In this document: in pieces, positions 1-8,480 of the stretch
Numbering within the stretch: the stretch's first letter is position 1
How the letters are laid out: every line of letters begins with the position of its first letter
DNA from: Bacteroidales bacterium UBA1628
Lineage (GTDB): Bacteria; Bacteroidota; Bacteroidia; Bacteroidales; UBA932
DNA: 36,805 nucleotides
Assembly (NCBI GenBank): GCA_002321335.1
Contig: DCMG01000038.1
Span: forward strand, 1 to 36,805
Direction of reading: 5' to 3'
Notes under the pieces: generated by a model
Database searches by the model: none
The model's input: the letters and a program-made list of their open reading frames with translations, nothing else
What the model was told of the DNA's origin: nothing
Made by a program: the position numbers and the translations under genes

Positions 1-42
1 GGCAAACTCAGCAACAAGGAACTCCACGACATCTTCGGGTAG
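1..42 (+). CDS. C-terminal end of an upstream gene (partial)
   Basis: An open frame runs from the window edge and ends at a TAG at 40-42, giving the tail GKLSNKELHDIFG. It converges on the LacI gene with only 8 bases between the two stop codons. The fragment is too short to identify. Because it is short, the reading is an inference from an open frame that ends just before the convergent gene. Confidence 0.4.
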   Translation, partial: GKLSNKELHDIFG

Positions 43-50
43 TCCTTTTT

Positions 51-1049
51 TCAAAAGGTGGAAGTGGAATCCCCTTCCTCCAGCTTTGGGGTCAGATAAA
101 CATCGCGTCCAGGAGCGTCATTGCGCATCATGTCAACCAGCATATTGAATGCCTCCTCGGCGGTTTCTCTGGTGTTTTGGCTCAGCTGGGTTATTGTGGG
201 TGTCACTATCCTGTAGGTTTCCCCCCCGTCGAATCCGATGATGGCTAAATCCTCGGGGATTTTCAGTCCCAGACGCTTGATAGATTTGCTCACACTGAGA
301 GCCAGGTAGCCTCGTGGTACGAAGATCGCGTCGGCGCCTCGCTCCACAGCCTGCCGCACGGTTTCATCCAACGCGGGGATGTCCTTTTCGTCCACATAAC
401 TGACTTTCGCGATGTTCCCGAAACCCATCTCGGACATCACTTTCAGATAACTGCTCTCACGCATGTTCAGCGTGGAAAGTTTGATGTCGTTGGAAATCAT
501 TTCCAGATGCCGGTAGCCATTGTCCAAAAGGTGTTTCACACCCATGCGTATGGCCCTGTCGTTGTCCAGAAGCACCCTGCCGACATTCTCAAGGTCAGGG
601 AGGTCTCTGTTCATCAGCACGACTTTGATTCCCAATGACATGGCCTTGAGCAATTCTTCCTCGCACCCGTCGCAGGGGCTCAACAGGAGGCCTTTCACCC
701 CGTCAGCATGAAAGACATCAATCAGCCTCCCTATCTTGTCAATCCTGTCGTCTGAGCTTCCGAAGAGGACTGTGTAGCCGTTGTCGTAGGCGATGTTCTC
801 GATGTGTCTGGAAATGTCTGAGAAATAATGGTTCGCCAGGTCAGGAGTGATCACTCCGATGGTTTTCTTGTAGCCTATGCGCAGGGCTGAGGCGGCTTTG
901 TTCGGCGTGTAGTTCAGACGCTTGACCACTTCCATGATGGTCTGGGCTGTCTTGGGATTCACCCCGCTCCGGCCGTTAATGGTCATTGACACGAGCCCGA
1001 CCGAGACTCCGGCTTCACGGGCTATGTCTTTTATAGTGATTTTGTCCAT
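51..1049 (-). CDS. LacI-family transcriptional regulator
   Basis: A 332-residue protein, the normal length for the LacI/GalR family. Residues 4-50 form the family's helix-turn-helix and hinge region (ITIKDIAREAGVSVGLVSMT, then RLNYTPNKAASALR). After it comes a periplasmic-binding-protein-like effector domain beginning KKTIGVITPDLANHYFS and containing the usual IGFDGGE segment near the end. Such proteins bind DNA as dimers and leave the operator, or tighten on it, when they bind a small sugar-like ligand. The gene is divergent from the FAD oxidoreductase operon, and two matching LacI-type operators lie in the space between, so it most likely controls that operon. The ligand cannot be read from the sequence. 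The start at 1049 fits the family N-terminus. Confidence 0.93.
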   Translation of the reverse strand: MDKITIKDIAREAGVSVGLVSMTINGRSGVNPKTAQTIMEVVKRLNYTPNKAASALRIGYKKTIGVITPDLANHYFSDISRHIENIAYDNGYTVLFGSSDDRIDKIGRLIDVFHADGVKGLLLSPCDGCEEELLKAMSLGIKVVLMNRDLPDLENVGRVLLDNDRAIRMGVKHLLDNGYRHLEMISNDIKLSTLNMRESSYLKVMSEMGFGNIAKVSYVDEKDIPALDETVRQAVERGADAIFVPRGYLALSVSKSIKRLGLKIPEDLAIIGFDGGETYRIVTPTITQLSQNTRETAEEAFNMLVDMMRNDAPGRDVYLTPKLEEGDSTSTF

Positions 1050-1135
1050 TTCTATCAGTCCAAGGTAATCCTTTTTAATTGTCCCAGTTCATGTCCAGCG
1101 CTTGCTGAGGCAATGGTTTCCAGATTACCGGAACA

Positions 1136-1143
1136 CAAAAATA
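1136..1143 (-). promoter_or_regulatory. possible -7 element for the lacI-type gene
   Basis: Read on the minus strand the bases are TATTTTTG, matching the Bacteroidetes -7 consensus TAnnTTTG. It lies about 85 bases before the regulator start. No good TTTG lies at the expected -33 spacing. A TTTC at 1167-1170 overlaps operator 1, so self-regulation is possible but weakly supported. Confidence 0.35.
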
Positions 1144-1163
1144 ATAAAAATCCGTCATAAAAT

Positions 1164-1194
1164 TTTGAAACGATTCAACTTTTGCATATCTTTG
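1164..1194 (+). promoter_or_regulatory. Bacteroidetes-type promoter of the FAD oxidoreductase/Sus operon
   Basis: TTTG at 1164-1167 is followed after 19 bases by TATCTTTG at 1187-1194. This matches the TTTG / TAnnTTTG promoter pattern known for Bacteroides. Transcription would start near 1200, just before the first operon gene at 1228. Operator 1 overlaps the -33 element and operator 2 covers the presumed start of transcription. Confidence 0.75.
1165..1178. promoter_or_regulatory. LacI-type operator 1
   Basis: TTGAAACGATTCAA is a near-palindrome centred on CG, the usual form of LacI-family operators. It overlaps the -33 promoter element. It is the exact reverse complement of operator 2, whose centre lies 38 bp downstream. 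The adjacent divergent LacI-family gene is the obvious binder. Confidence 0.75.
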
Positions 1195-1202
1195 CAGGGT
1201 AT

Positions 1203-1216
1203 TTGAATCGTTTCAA
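1203..1216. promoter_or_regulatory. LacI-type operator 2
   Basis: TTGAATCGTTTCAA is the exact reverse complement of operator 1 and has the same central CG. It sits just downstream of the -7 element, over the expected transcription start. Occupancy would block RNA polymerase, and the pair could hold a bridged or cooperative repressor complex. Confidence 0.75.
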
Positions 1217-1227
1217 ATAAAATCTGC

Positions 1228-2544
1228 ATGAATTCAGAGCACACAATAGAGATTACCAACCTTGTGCAAGTTGTTGGAAACTACGATGTTGTCGTCTGCG
1301 GAGGAGGCCCCGCCGGCTTTATCGCGGCCATTGCCGCCGCAAGGGAAGGAGCCAGGACGGCGATAGTGGAACAATACGGATTTTTCGGAGGTATGGCCAC
1401 AGCGGGTCTCGTGAACCCGATAAGTGTCTTCTCTTACAACGGGAAACAGGTCACAGGCGGCATTCCGTGGGAATTCGTCAACAGGCTCAAGGACTTTGGA
1501 GGAGCGGAGATTGAAAGCCCGCTGGCCAATGTGGCCTTCGAGCCGGAAAGTTACAAGCTGATAGCCCAGAGAATGGTTCTGGAAGCTGGAGTGGACATAT
1601 TCATGCACTCCTATCTGAGAGATTGCGTGAAGGACGGGAACCGTGTGACCCACGTCGTGTTCGACAACAAGAACGGAGCGGAAGCTCTCGGAGCCAAGAT
1701 ATTCATTGACTGCACAGGCGACGCGGATCTCGCCTTCATGGCCGGATTGCCGATGCAGGAGTCAGGAAAACGCCCGCTGCAGCCGCTGTCCACATATTTC
1801 ATCATGGGCGGAGTCAATCTTGACACACCGATGATGAGGGAGGCCATCCACCACAACCGCCAAGGGGTCAACTGCCATTGTCTGCCGGTGAGGGAAAAAC
1901 TGATGGCGAGGAAGGTGGAATTGAATATTCCTGAATTCGGCGGTCCGTGGTTCTGCTCGACATTGCGTCCCGGCGTGATCACGGTGAACATCACCAGAAC
2001 TGCCGGCAACGCGTGCGACAACCGTGAATATTCTCATGCCGAGTGCCGTCTCAGAGAGGACGCTTTCCGCATGGCCGCAATACTGAAAGAGAATGTGGAA
2101 GAGTTCAAGGACAGCTACCTGATTTCCGTGTCAACACAGGCTGGAGTCAGGGAGACCAGGCGGATTAAAGGCGCGCACATCCTCACTGGCGAGGAATATC
2201 TGAACGCGACTCATTTCGAGGACAGCATCTCACGGGGCGCGCACCCTATCGACATACACGTCGCCAATGGAGAGAAACAGAACATCACGTTCCTCAAGAA
2301 CCCGGGCTACGTGCCGTACAGATCCCTGATCGCCGATGGCTTTCCGAACCTTATGGTCGCCGGACGGTGCATAAGCGCGGACAAGACAGCGTTCGCCTCG
2401 ATACGAGTCCAGGCGAGCTGCATGGACATGGGACAGGCCGCCGGAGTCGCGGCGGCGCAATGCTCGTCAGCGGGAAAGGATGTTCAGAACGTGAATATTC
2501 AAGATCTGACATCACGCCTCCGCGAAATCGGATCCTGCATATAA
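1228..2544 (+). CDS. FAD-dependent oxidoreductase (FAD_oxidored family), cytoplasmic
   Basis: A 438-residue flavoprotein. The dinucleotide-binding fold begins at residue 19 with YDVVVCGGGPAG (GxGxxG at 25-30). An acidic residue ends strand 2 (Glu48), followed by FGGMATAGLVNP. Near the C-terminus VAGRCISADKTAF and GQAAGVAAA form the second flavin contact typical of this family. There is no signal peptide, so it should act in the cytoplasm. Family members are common in carbohydrate loci of Bacteroidetes and Planctomycetes, and some are wrongly labelled xanthan lyase in databases; the substrate is not known. It is the first gene after the operator-controlled promoter. A paralogue exported by Tat is encoded at 5317-6792, so the operon carries two versions in different compartments. 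Confidence 0.88.
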   Translation: MNSEHTIEITNLVQVVGNYDVVVCGGGPAGFIAAIAAAREGARTAIVEQYGFFGGMATAGLVNPISVFSYNGKQVTGGIPWEFVNRLKDFGGAEIESPLANVAFEPESYKLIAQRMVLEAGVDIFMHSYLRDCVKDGNRVTHVVFDNKNGAEALGAKIFIDCTGDADLAFMAGLPMQESGKRPLQPLSTYFIMGGVNLDTPMMREAIHHNRQGVNCHCLPVREKLMARKVELNIPEFGGPWFCSTLRPGVITVNITRTAGNACDNREYSHAECRLREDAFRMAAILKENVEEFKDSYLISVSTQAGVRETRRIKGAHILTGEEYLNATHFEDSISRGAHPIDIHVANGEKQNITFLKNPGYVPYRSLIADGFPNLMVAGRCISADKTAFASIRVQASCMDMGQAAGVAAAQCSSAGKDVQNVNIQDLTSRLREIGSCI

Positions 2545-2579
2545 AAGAAGCCACAGAGGGAACACTTAACTAATGACAA

Positions 2580-4364
2580 ATGGGAACACTTGACTATCTG
2601 GTCATACTGGCATACTTCCTTGGGCTTATCGCCGTGAGCGTCATAATGTCAAGGAAGATAAAGAGCTCCGAGGACATGTTCATCGCCGGAAGGAACTCTT
2701 CATGGTGGCTTTCGGGAATATCCTCGTACATGACCATATTCTCAGCAAGCACCTTTGTGGTCTGGGGAGGTGTCGCCTACAAGTCAGGATTGGTCGCTGT
2801 CGTGGTCGCCACAGGCCTTGGAATAGCGTCCCTGATCGTCGGGAAATGGATCTCAGGCAAATGGAGAAGCCTGAAGATCAAGTCGCCCGGCGAATTTCTG
2901 ACGGTGCGTTTCGGTCATAGATCCGTGAGTTTCTACACGATTTCCGGAATCGTGGCCAGAGCCGTTCACACCGCCGTGGCCCTTTACGCCGTCGCTGTCG
3001 TGATGTGTGCCCTCATCAAGGTGCCTGACGGAAGTATTCTGGCTTCGACCGGAATGCCGGGCGACACCGCGGTTGGTTATCTCAGCATCTGGTGGGCATT
3101 GCTCATACTCGGAGCCATAGCGTTGATATACACCGTGATGGGCGGATTCCTGGCGGTCCTGATGACCGACGTCATCCAGTTCGGAGTACTGCTTTCTGTT
3201 GTCGTGTTCATGATTCCGCTTTCATTACATGCGGTCGGCGGCGCCGGAAATTTCATCGAGAGCGCCTCACAGATTCCTGGTTTCTTCTCTGGCTCGTCCG
3301 AAACCTACACCTGGAGCTGGCTTCTGCTTTGGGTGTTCCTGAACGTGGGCATGATAGGTGGCGACTGGCCATTCGTGCAGCGCTACATCAGCGTGCCTAC
3401 CAGAAAGGATGCTCGCAAAAGCACCTACCTCATCGGCCTGCTGTATTTCCTTACCCCTGTCATCTGGTATCTTCCAACGATGATCTACCGGGTGATGGAA
3501 CCCGGCATGGCTATGGATCTCGACGCGGCCACGATGACCTACAGCGGGGAGCACGCCTACGTGAACATGAGCAAGATGGTGATGATGAGCGGAATGGTCG
3601 GCATGATGCTGGCGGCCATGCTCTCCGCCACGCTCAGCAATGTCTCCGGCATCCTGAATGTCTATGCGAACGTTTTCACCTATGACATCTGGAAGCACAA
3701 GGACAAAAACAGGGATGCTGACGAGCGGACACTCATAAAGGTCGGGCGCACCTTCACAGTGGTCTTCGGACTGGTGATCATCGTGCTGTCGATGCTTATA
3801 CCGTTCGCTGGCGGAGCCGAAAAGGTTGTGGTCACCCTGCTGACCATGATAATGTGCCCGCTCTACATACCATCCATCTGGGGTCTGTTCTCAAGAAGGC
3901 TTACCGGCAACCAGCTCATCTCCGCCATGCTGGCGACGTGGGCTATCGGCATCACGGCCAAGCTTGCGATACCGGCTTCCGTGATGAGCCAAAGTCTTAT
4001 AGAATCGATCTCAGGCTGCGTCCTGCCGGTGGTGATTCTGGCGGGAATGGAACTTTGGTCCAAGGCGAAAGGACTCACAGACAAAGGCTATGATGCGATT
4101 TGTGAATATACAGACCCTCACGCCGACAAGGAGCCTGACGAGCGCGCCAAGAAAGCCGTCAAGGCATATTCACACATGGCGGCCACCTGCTTTTGCCTGA
4201 CCCTGCTCGCCATCGCGGCGCTGCTTCTGGGCAAACTGCTCGCCGGAGATGCCAAGACTTTGGAAGTAAAGAATATAGTGATAGGTTTCATAGCTGCGAT
4301 CTGCATTCTTGACGGAAGTTACGCAGCGTACAGAATTATAGAGCACAAGAAAAATGAAAAGTAA
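2580..4364 (+). CDS. sodium:solute symporter (SSS family)
   Basis: A 594-residue polytopic inner-membrane protein of the SSS family. Its N-terminus (LDYLVILAYFLGLIAVSV, then SSEDMFIAGRNSSWWLSGIS) is the usual first helix and the loop before helix 2 in sugar and solute symporters. Many hydrophobic segments follow, with a final one near IGFIAAICILDGSYAAYRII. Members use the sodium gradient to import sugars, sialic acid, amino acids or similar small molecules. Its position in a SusC/SusD operon suggests import from periplasm to cytoplasm of the product released after outer-membrane uptake. The start is the ATG at 2580, 35 bases after the oxidoreductase stop. The end overlaps the next gene by 11 bases. 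Confidence 0.92.
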   Translation: MGTLDYLVILAYFLGLIAVSVIMSRKIKSSEDMFIAGRNSSWWLSGISSYMTIFSASTFVVWGGVAYKSGLVAVVVATGLGIASLIVGKWISGKWRSLKIKSPGEFLTVRFGHRSVSFYTISGIVARAVHTAVALYAVAVVMCALIKVPDGSILASTGMPGDTAVGYLSIWWALLILGAIALIYTVMGGFLAVLMTDVIQFGVLLSVVVFMIPLSLHAVGGAGNFIESASQIPGFFSGSSETYTWSWLLLWVFLNVGMIGGDWPFVQRYISVPTRKDARKSTYLIGLLYFLTPVIWYLPTMIYRVMEPGMAMDLDAATMTYSGEHAYVNMSKMVMMSGMVGMMLAAMLSATLSNVSGILNVYANVFTYDIWKHKDKNRDADERTLIKVGRTFTVVFGLVIIVLSMLIPFAGGAEKVVVTLLTMIMCPLYIPSIWGLFSRRLTGNQLISAMLATWAIGITAKLAIPASVMSQSLIESISGCVLPVVILAGMELWSKAKGLTDKGYDAICEYTDPHADKEPDERAKKAVKAYSHMAATCFCLTLLAIAALLLGKLLAGDAKTLEVKNIVIGFIAAICILDGSYAAYRIIEHKKNEK

Positions 4365-5283
4365 GTTTCTTGCAACAGCGGCGCTTTTATGTTGCACTGC
4401 GACCTTCGCCCAGAACATTGATTGCAGCCTGTTCATGAGCAAAAGGGGCCGCATAAGGCCTCAGCAGGGAATGGAAATATTCGGCAATCGGATCTTCTCC
4501 TGCGAAGACGGGGGGCACGTCAATGTGTATGAATTCAAAGATGCACCCGAGGGTGCGGATCCGGTGGCCGGCTTCGAACTGGCATCCTCCAGGAAGGACA
4601 ACCATGTCAACAATGTGGAATTCGGCCCGCGGCGGGCCAAAGGGTCTCGATTCCCTTTATTGTACATCAGCAACGGCAAGGTGGGCAGCGAGATTGAGTG
4701 GCTGTGCTATGTCGAGCGGATCAACTACCGGAAAGGGAAATATTCATCCGAGATAGTCCAGACAATAAAACTTGATGGCGCAAACTGGGAATCAAAAGGC
4801 TACACTCCTATATTCGGAGCTCCGAGCTGGCTCATAGACCGGGAAAGAAAATTCCTCTGGGTGTTTTCCGCGGTCAAGCGCACCACCTTCAAGGTCACGC
4901 CGGATCCGGCAGAGAACCGCTATATCGCAACCAAGTTCCGCATCCCTTCACTCAAGGAGGGTGCAAAGGTTGAACTCGGCGCCGACGACATCCTCGGACA
5001 GGTGATATTCCCGTTCAATGCCTGGTTCACACAGGCCGGCTGCATGAATGACGGGAAGATCTACTATGGTTTCGGGATAGGCGACTATGACCCGCACAGG
5101 CCGTCGGTCATCAGCATCTACAACACGGACAGCGGCAAAATCGAGGCGACATGGAATATGAACGCTCAGATTCCGTGCGAGATCGAAGACCTCGTCCTCA
5201 AAGACGGTCGCCTTTATGTCAACTGCAACAACAATCCAAAGCGGACTGAAAAGGATCCTCCGATATACTTAATACAGCTTTAG
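4354..5283 (+). CDS. secreted beta-propeller-like protein of unknown function
   Basis: A 309-residue protein with a clear signal peptide (MKSKFLATAALLCCTATFAQ) and probable cleavage before Gln20. No lipobox cysteine is correctly placed, so it is likely free in the periplasm. The mature part has repeated short beta-strand units with Gly/Asp turns, such as GMEIFGNRIFSCEDGG, GAPSWLIDRERKFLWVF, CMNDGKIYYGFG and DLVLKDGRLYVNCNN. This is the look of propeller blades. I recognise no catalytic motif or named family. The start overlaps the symporter end by 11 bases, which implies translational coupling. Because the symporter and the exported FAD protein flank it, it may bind the same substrate or partner with the oxidoreductase, but this is an inference. 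Confidence 0.7.
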   Translation: MKSKFLATAALLCCTATFAQNIDCSLFMSKRGRIRPQQGMEIFGNRIFSCEDGGHVNVYEFKDAPEGADPVAGFELASSRKDNHVNNVEFGPRRAKGSRFPLLYISNGKVGSEIEWLCYVERINYRKGKYSSEIVQTIKLDGANWESKGYTPIFGAPSWLIDRERKFLWVFSAVKRTTFKVTPDPAENRYIATKFRIPSLKEGAKVELGADDILGQVIFPFNAWFTQAGCMNDGKIYYGFGIGDYDPHRPSVISIYNTDSGKIEATWNMNAQIPCEIEDLVLKDGRLYVNCNNNPKRTEKDPPIYLIQL

Positions 5284-5316
5284 AAAATGAATTAAAAAAT
5301 CTAAACATTTGAAATA

Positions 5317-6792
5317 ATGAACAGAAGAGATTTTCTCAAGAGCAGCGGCGTCCTCGCCGCAGCTGCCACGCTTTCGCCGGTGATGACAGCATGCGGAAAC
5401 GAAGCGGCCAGACTGTCCGGGATGAAGAACATTCCGGACACTTACGACACTGACCTGCTCGTTGTCGGCGGAGGCCCCGCAGGCACCTGCGCGGCTATCG
5501 CGGCGGCAAGAATGGGGGTCAAGACCATCATCATGGACAGCGGCAACTGCTTGGGCGGCATGGCCACGAAAGGTCTCGTCGGGCCGTTCATGACCTGCTA
5601 CGACCGCTATGGCGAGCGGATGATCATCAAGGGCATTTTCGGCGAGATAGTAGACCGGCTTGTAGAGAAGAACTGGGCTATCCACCCGGAACACGTCAGA
5701 TGGGAAAGCCCTTACACGGCTTGGATAAAGGCAGGACACGATCATGTCACTCCTTTTGATCCCGAGGGACTGAAAGTCATCCTCGAAACCATGTGCGGAG
5801 AGGCCGGGGTTAAAATTCTCTACCACACCAATTTTGTGGAGACGATAATGAACGGCAACTCGGCCGCCGGAGCGGTCGTGCTTCAGAAGCAGGGTCTTGG
5901 AAAAATCCGTGCGCGCATGGTCATCGACGCTACCGGGGACGGGGATGTCGCAGTCAGTGCCGGATCTCCATTCTCGATGGGATGCAAGGAAAGAGGCGGC
6001 AAGATCCAGCCGGCCAGTCTATTCCTCAGGATAAACAATGTGGATTCCGATAAACTTGAGGCGGACGTCTACAAGCACCTTCCCGAATTCAAGAGGGTCA
6101 ACAACGTAAGCTACCGTGCCCTCCACTGGTGTGTGGCGCAGGCCGAGGCCAATGGGGAATGGGACATCGACCGAAAGAGCGTGAACCTCTTCAAGAGTGT
6201 CGGGCAGGACGAGTGGGTGATCAACAGCACCCGCGTCAAGAACATCGACTCGACCGACTCTGAAAGCCTCACAGGCGGCGAGATCGAAGGACGGCGTCAG
6301 GTCCAGGAGCTGATGAACTTCTTCCATAAATATGTGGCCGGATGCGAGAACGCCACGCTAATGTGTTCCGCCTCGACATTAGGGATCAGGGAGTCACGCC
6401 ACATCGAGGGTGAATATATTCTTAAAGCCGAGGATCTCGTCAACGGTGTCGTTCCGGAGGACAGCATCCTTCTTGCCTCCAATTCAGTTGACGTGCATGG
6501 CGGCGGCTCCACTTCCAACTCCTCGGTTTACACCACGATCAACGCGCCTTGGTACGGAGTGCCATACCGTTGCCTCCTTCCGCTGGGCGCAGAGAACCTT
6601 CTGATTGCCGGAAGATGTCTCTCGGCCAATTCCGACGCCGCCGGAGCTGTACGCGTCATGCCTCCGGTGATGGCCATGGGTCATGCGGCCGGAGTCGCCG
6701 CCGCCCTCGCCCTGAATGGAGGGACATCTCCGCGCAAACTGGATGCAGGAGACATCAGGGCTGAACTCAAAAAACAAAAAGCATTCTTATAA
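5317..6792 (+). CDS. Tat-exported FAD-dependent oxidoreductase (FAD_oxidored family)
   Basis: A 491-residue flavoprotein with a twin-arginine signal (NRRDFLKSSG) and a possible lipobox ending at Cys26 (VMTAC), so it may be a Tat-dependent lipoprotein. Proteins with bound cofactors are often exported folded by Tat, which fits a flavoenzyme. GGGPAG at residues 51-56 is the FAD-binding GxGxxG. CLGGMATKGLVGP and the C-terminal IAGRCLSANSDAAGA and GHAAGVAAA repeat the family signature seen in the first operon gene. It therefore probably does in the periplasm, or at the membrane, a reaction related to that of its cytoplasmic paralogue. Its electron acceptor and substrate cannot be read from the sequence. 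It lies 33 bases after the propeller-like gene. Confidence 0.87.
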   Translation: MNRRDFLKSSGVLAAAATLSPVMTACGNEAARLSGMKNIPDTYDTDLLVVGGGPAGTCAAIAAARMGVKTIIMDSGNCLGGMATKGLVGPFMTCYDRYGERMIIKGIFGEIVDRLVEKNWAIHPEHVRWESPYTAWIKAGHDHVTPFDPEGLKVILETMCGEAGVKILYHTNFVETIMNGNSAAGAVVLQKQGLGKIRARMVIDATGDGDVAVSAGSPFSMGCKERGGKIQPASLFLRINNVDSDKLEADVYKHLPEFKRVNNVSYRALHWCVAQAEANGEWDIDRKSVNLFKSVGQDEWVINSTRVKNIDSTDSESLTGGEIEGRRQVQELMNFFHKYVAGCENATLMCSASTLGIRESRHIEGEYILKAEDLVNGVVPEDSILLASNSVDVHGGGSTSNSSVYTTINAPWYGVPYRCLLPLGAENLLIAGRCLSANSDAAGAVRVMPPVMAMGHAAGVAAALALNGGTSPRKLDAGDIRAELKKQKAFL

Positions 6793-6813
6793 ACATAAAA
6801 TAATCCGATAGTT

Positions 6814-8469
6814 ATGAATCTAAGAAAACTCACCGTAGGTATAGTGGCCGTGCTGGCCATCGCAGCCTGCAAGGATGAGACTCCTTACATGGAGCTTTCC
6901 CAAAAGAAGTTCACGATCGGTGAAGAAGGAGGCCAAATCAACGTGGAGTTGAAAGCCAACGTCTACTACCGTGTCGTGAACGAGAACGATTTCGTGACAA
7001 TCTCAACCGAAGGAAGCGACGCGGAGACATCGAACTACATCATCGATGTGAAAGCCAACGAGAGCCTGGACGCACGCAAAGCACGCATCAAATTCATCGG
7101 TGACCGTGTCACTCCACTTGCCCTCGACATCACCCAGAAAGGCAAAGTGCCTGTGGGAGTCGACGTTAACGAACTGAGCGTAAGTTTCTCGGCCACCTCG
7201 GCGGAATTCAAAGTTTTGGGCGACAAGGAATGGACGGCCACCTGCGACAATCCGGATTTCGTCTTGAGCAAGACCTCGGGCGTGGGTGAATCCAAGGTGG
7301 AGGTCACGTTCCCTGCCAACACCAAGGAGGCTCCGGTGACGGCTGTGGTCACGGTCACCATCAATGGCGAAGACTACACTCTTACAATCACACAAGAGGC
7401 CGCTCCGGCCAAAGAGAGGACTGACCTCGGTGCGAATGGAACCTCCAACTGCTACATAGTCAGCAAGCCGGGCTACTACAAGTTCAAGGCTACGGTCCGT
7501 GGCAACGGAATGCTTCCGGAGAGTTGCAACGGTGAGATCAGTGCATCCATCACCCCGGACCACGCCGACGTTCTCTGGTGCACCTACAACACCATGACCG
7601 CACCTGCATCGGCGGCCGAAATCATCCCGGCTGTGGCTTTGAAAGGTGGATATATCGAATTCGAGACACCTATGAACGATCTCATCCCGGCCAATGCGGT
7701 CATCGCAGCCTATGCGGCTGACAACAGCATACTCTGGACATGGCACATCTGGTTCACAGACGAACCTTCTGTCTCAGACTTGGGAGGTACGGCATGGATG
7801 GACCGCAACCTCGGTGCGACCTGCCCGAACATCGCGGGAGACACCCGCAGCGGTGGATTCCTCTATCAGTGGGGCAGAAAAGACCCGATGCGCGGAGCCG
7901 GAAACACATCAGCCGATTTCATCGCCACCTTCCCTGAACTCACAGAAGATCAGGCCGAAGTCAAGGTGGACGAGACAACCGGAACCATAGCTGCCAGCAT
8001 CAAGAACCCAAGGCCGTTCATCAACACCTTCCCTGACGGTGCCGGTCCTAAGGATTGGATCTTCACGGCAGACCACAACGACAGATGGCAGGATGAGAAG
8101 AAGACCATTTTCGACCCGTGTCCGGCGGGCTACAAGGTTCCAAGCAACGCCCAGTGGTGTGCGTTCGCCGAAGCCGGAGGGCTTCCTTCTGCTTCAACGA
8201 AATACAGTAAGAATCCTACTGTCAAGGCGGCATACCAGCCAGAGAGTCTTCAGTTTGCGACTGCGGCATGGAGTCTTCCACTCGCAGGTTTGCTTAACTA
8301 TAACAACGGCTGCGCGCTCGCCGACTTGGGTGTGGTGGCAAGGTATGAAAGCAGCACTGCGGAAGCCACTCCTTCCTCACTTTATCTTAATGCGAACGCT
8401 TCGGCCAGCAACTTCAGCAACAAGGCCACACGCGGTCACGCCGGTGCGGTCCGCTGTGTAAAAGAATAA
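6814..8469 (+). CDS. BACON-domain lipoprotein with FISUMP-like C-terminal domain
   Basis: A 551-residue lipoprotein: the signal sequence ends in AIAAC with the lipid-acceptor Cys at residue 19. Two beta-sandwich repeats follow, roughly residues 26-110 and 115-195. Each ends in the strand pattern LDITQKG or LTITQEA that marks BACON domains. A middle section covers about 200-310. The C-terminal part (about 320-551) has WMDRNLGA, GFLYQWGRKDP, CPAGYKVPSNAQW and a closing GAVRCVKE, the signature of Fibrobacter succinogenes paralogous-type domains. BACON domains are thought to bind glycans or mucin, or to act as spacers. Lying 11 bases before susC, it probably serves as the surface ligand-binding lipoprotein of this uptake system, taking the role SusE/SusF play elsewhere. 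Confidence 0.8.
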   Translation: MNLRKLTVGIVAVLAIAACKDETPYMELSQKKFTIGEEGGQINVELKANVYYRVVNENDFVTISTEGSDAETSNYIIDVKANESLDARKARIKFIGDRVTPLALDITQKGKVPVGVDVNELSVSFSATSAEFKVLGDKEWTATCDNPDFVLSKTSGVGESKVEVTFPANTKEAPVTAVVTVTINGEDYTLTITQEAAPAKERTDLGANGTSNCYIVSKPGYYKFKATVRGNGMLPESCNGEISASITPDHADVLWCTYNTMTAPASAAEIIPAVALKGGYIEFETPMNDLIPANAVIAAYAADNSILWTWHIWFTDEPSVSDLGGTAWMDRNLGATCPNIAGDTRSGGFLYQWGRKDPMRGAGNTSADFIATFPELTEDQAEVKVDETTGTIAASIKNPRPFINTFPDGAGPKDWIFTADHNDRWQDEKKTIFDPCPAGYKVPSNAQWCAFAEAGGLPSASTKYSKNPTVKAAYQPESLQFATAAWSLPLAGLLNYNNGCALADLGVVARYESSTAEATPSSLYLNANASASNFSNKATRGHAGAVRCVKE

Positions 8470-8480
8470 AAATATTGAAT

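Noticed and set aside
44..58. CCTTTT/AAAAGG inverted repeat at the end of the LacI gene as a terminator
   Set aside because: The stem is only 6 bp and mostly A-T, overlaps the stop codon of the regulator and is not followed by a T run on either strand.
5284..5316. Possible internal promoter before the Tat-exported FAD gene
   Set aside because: The gap is AT-rich and contains ACATTTG, but the TA of the TAnnTTTG element is missing and no TTTG lies at the right distance.
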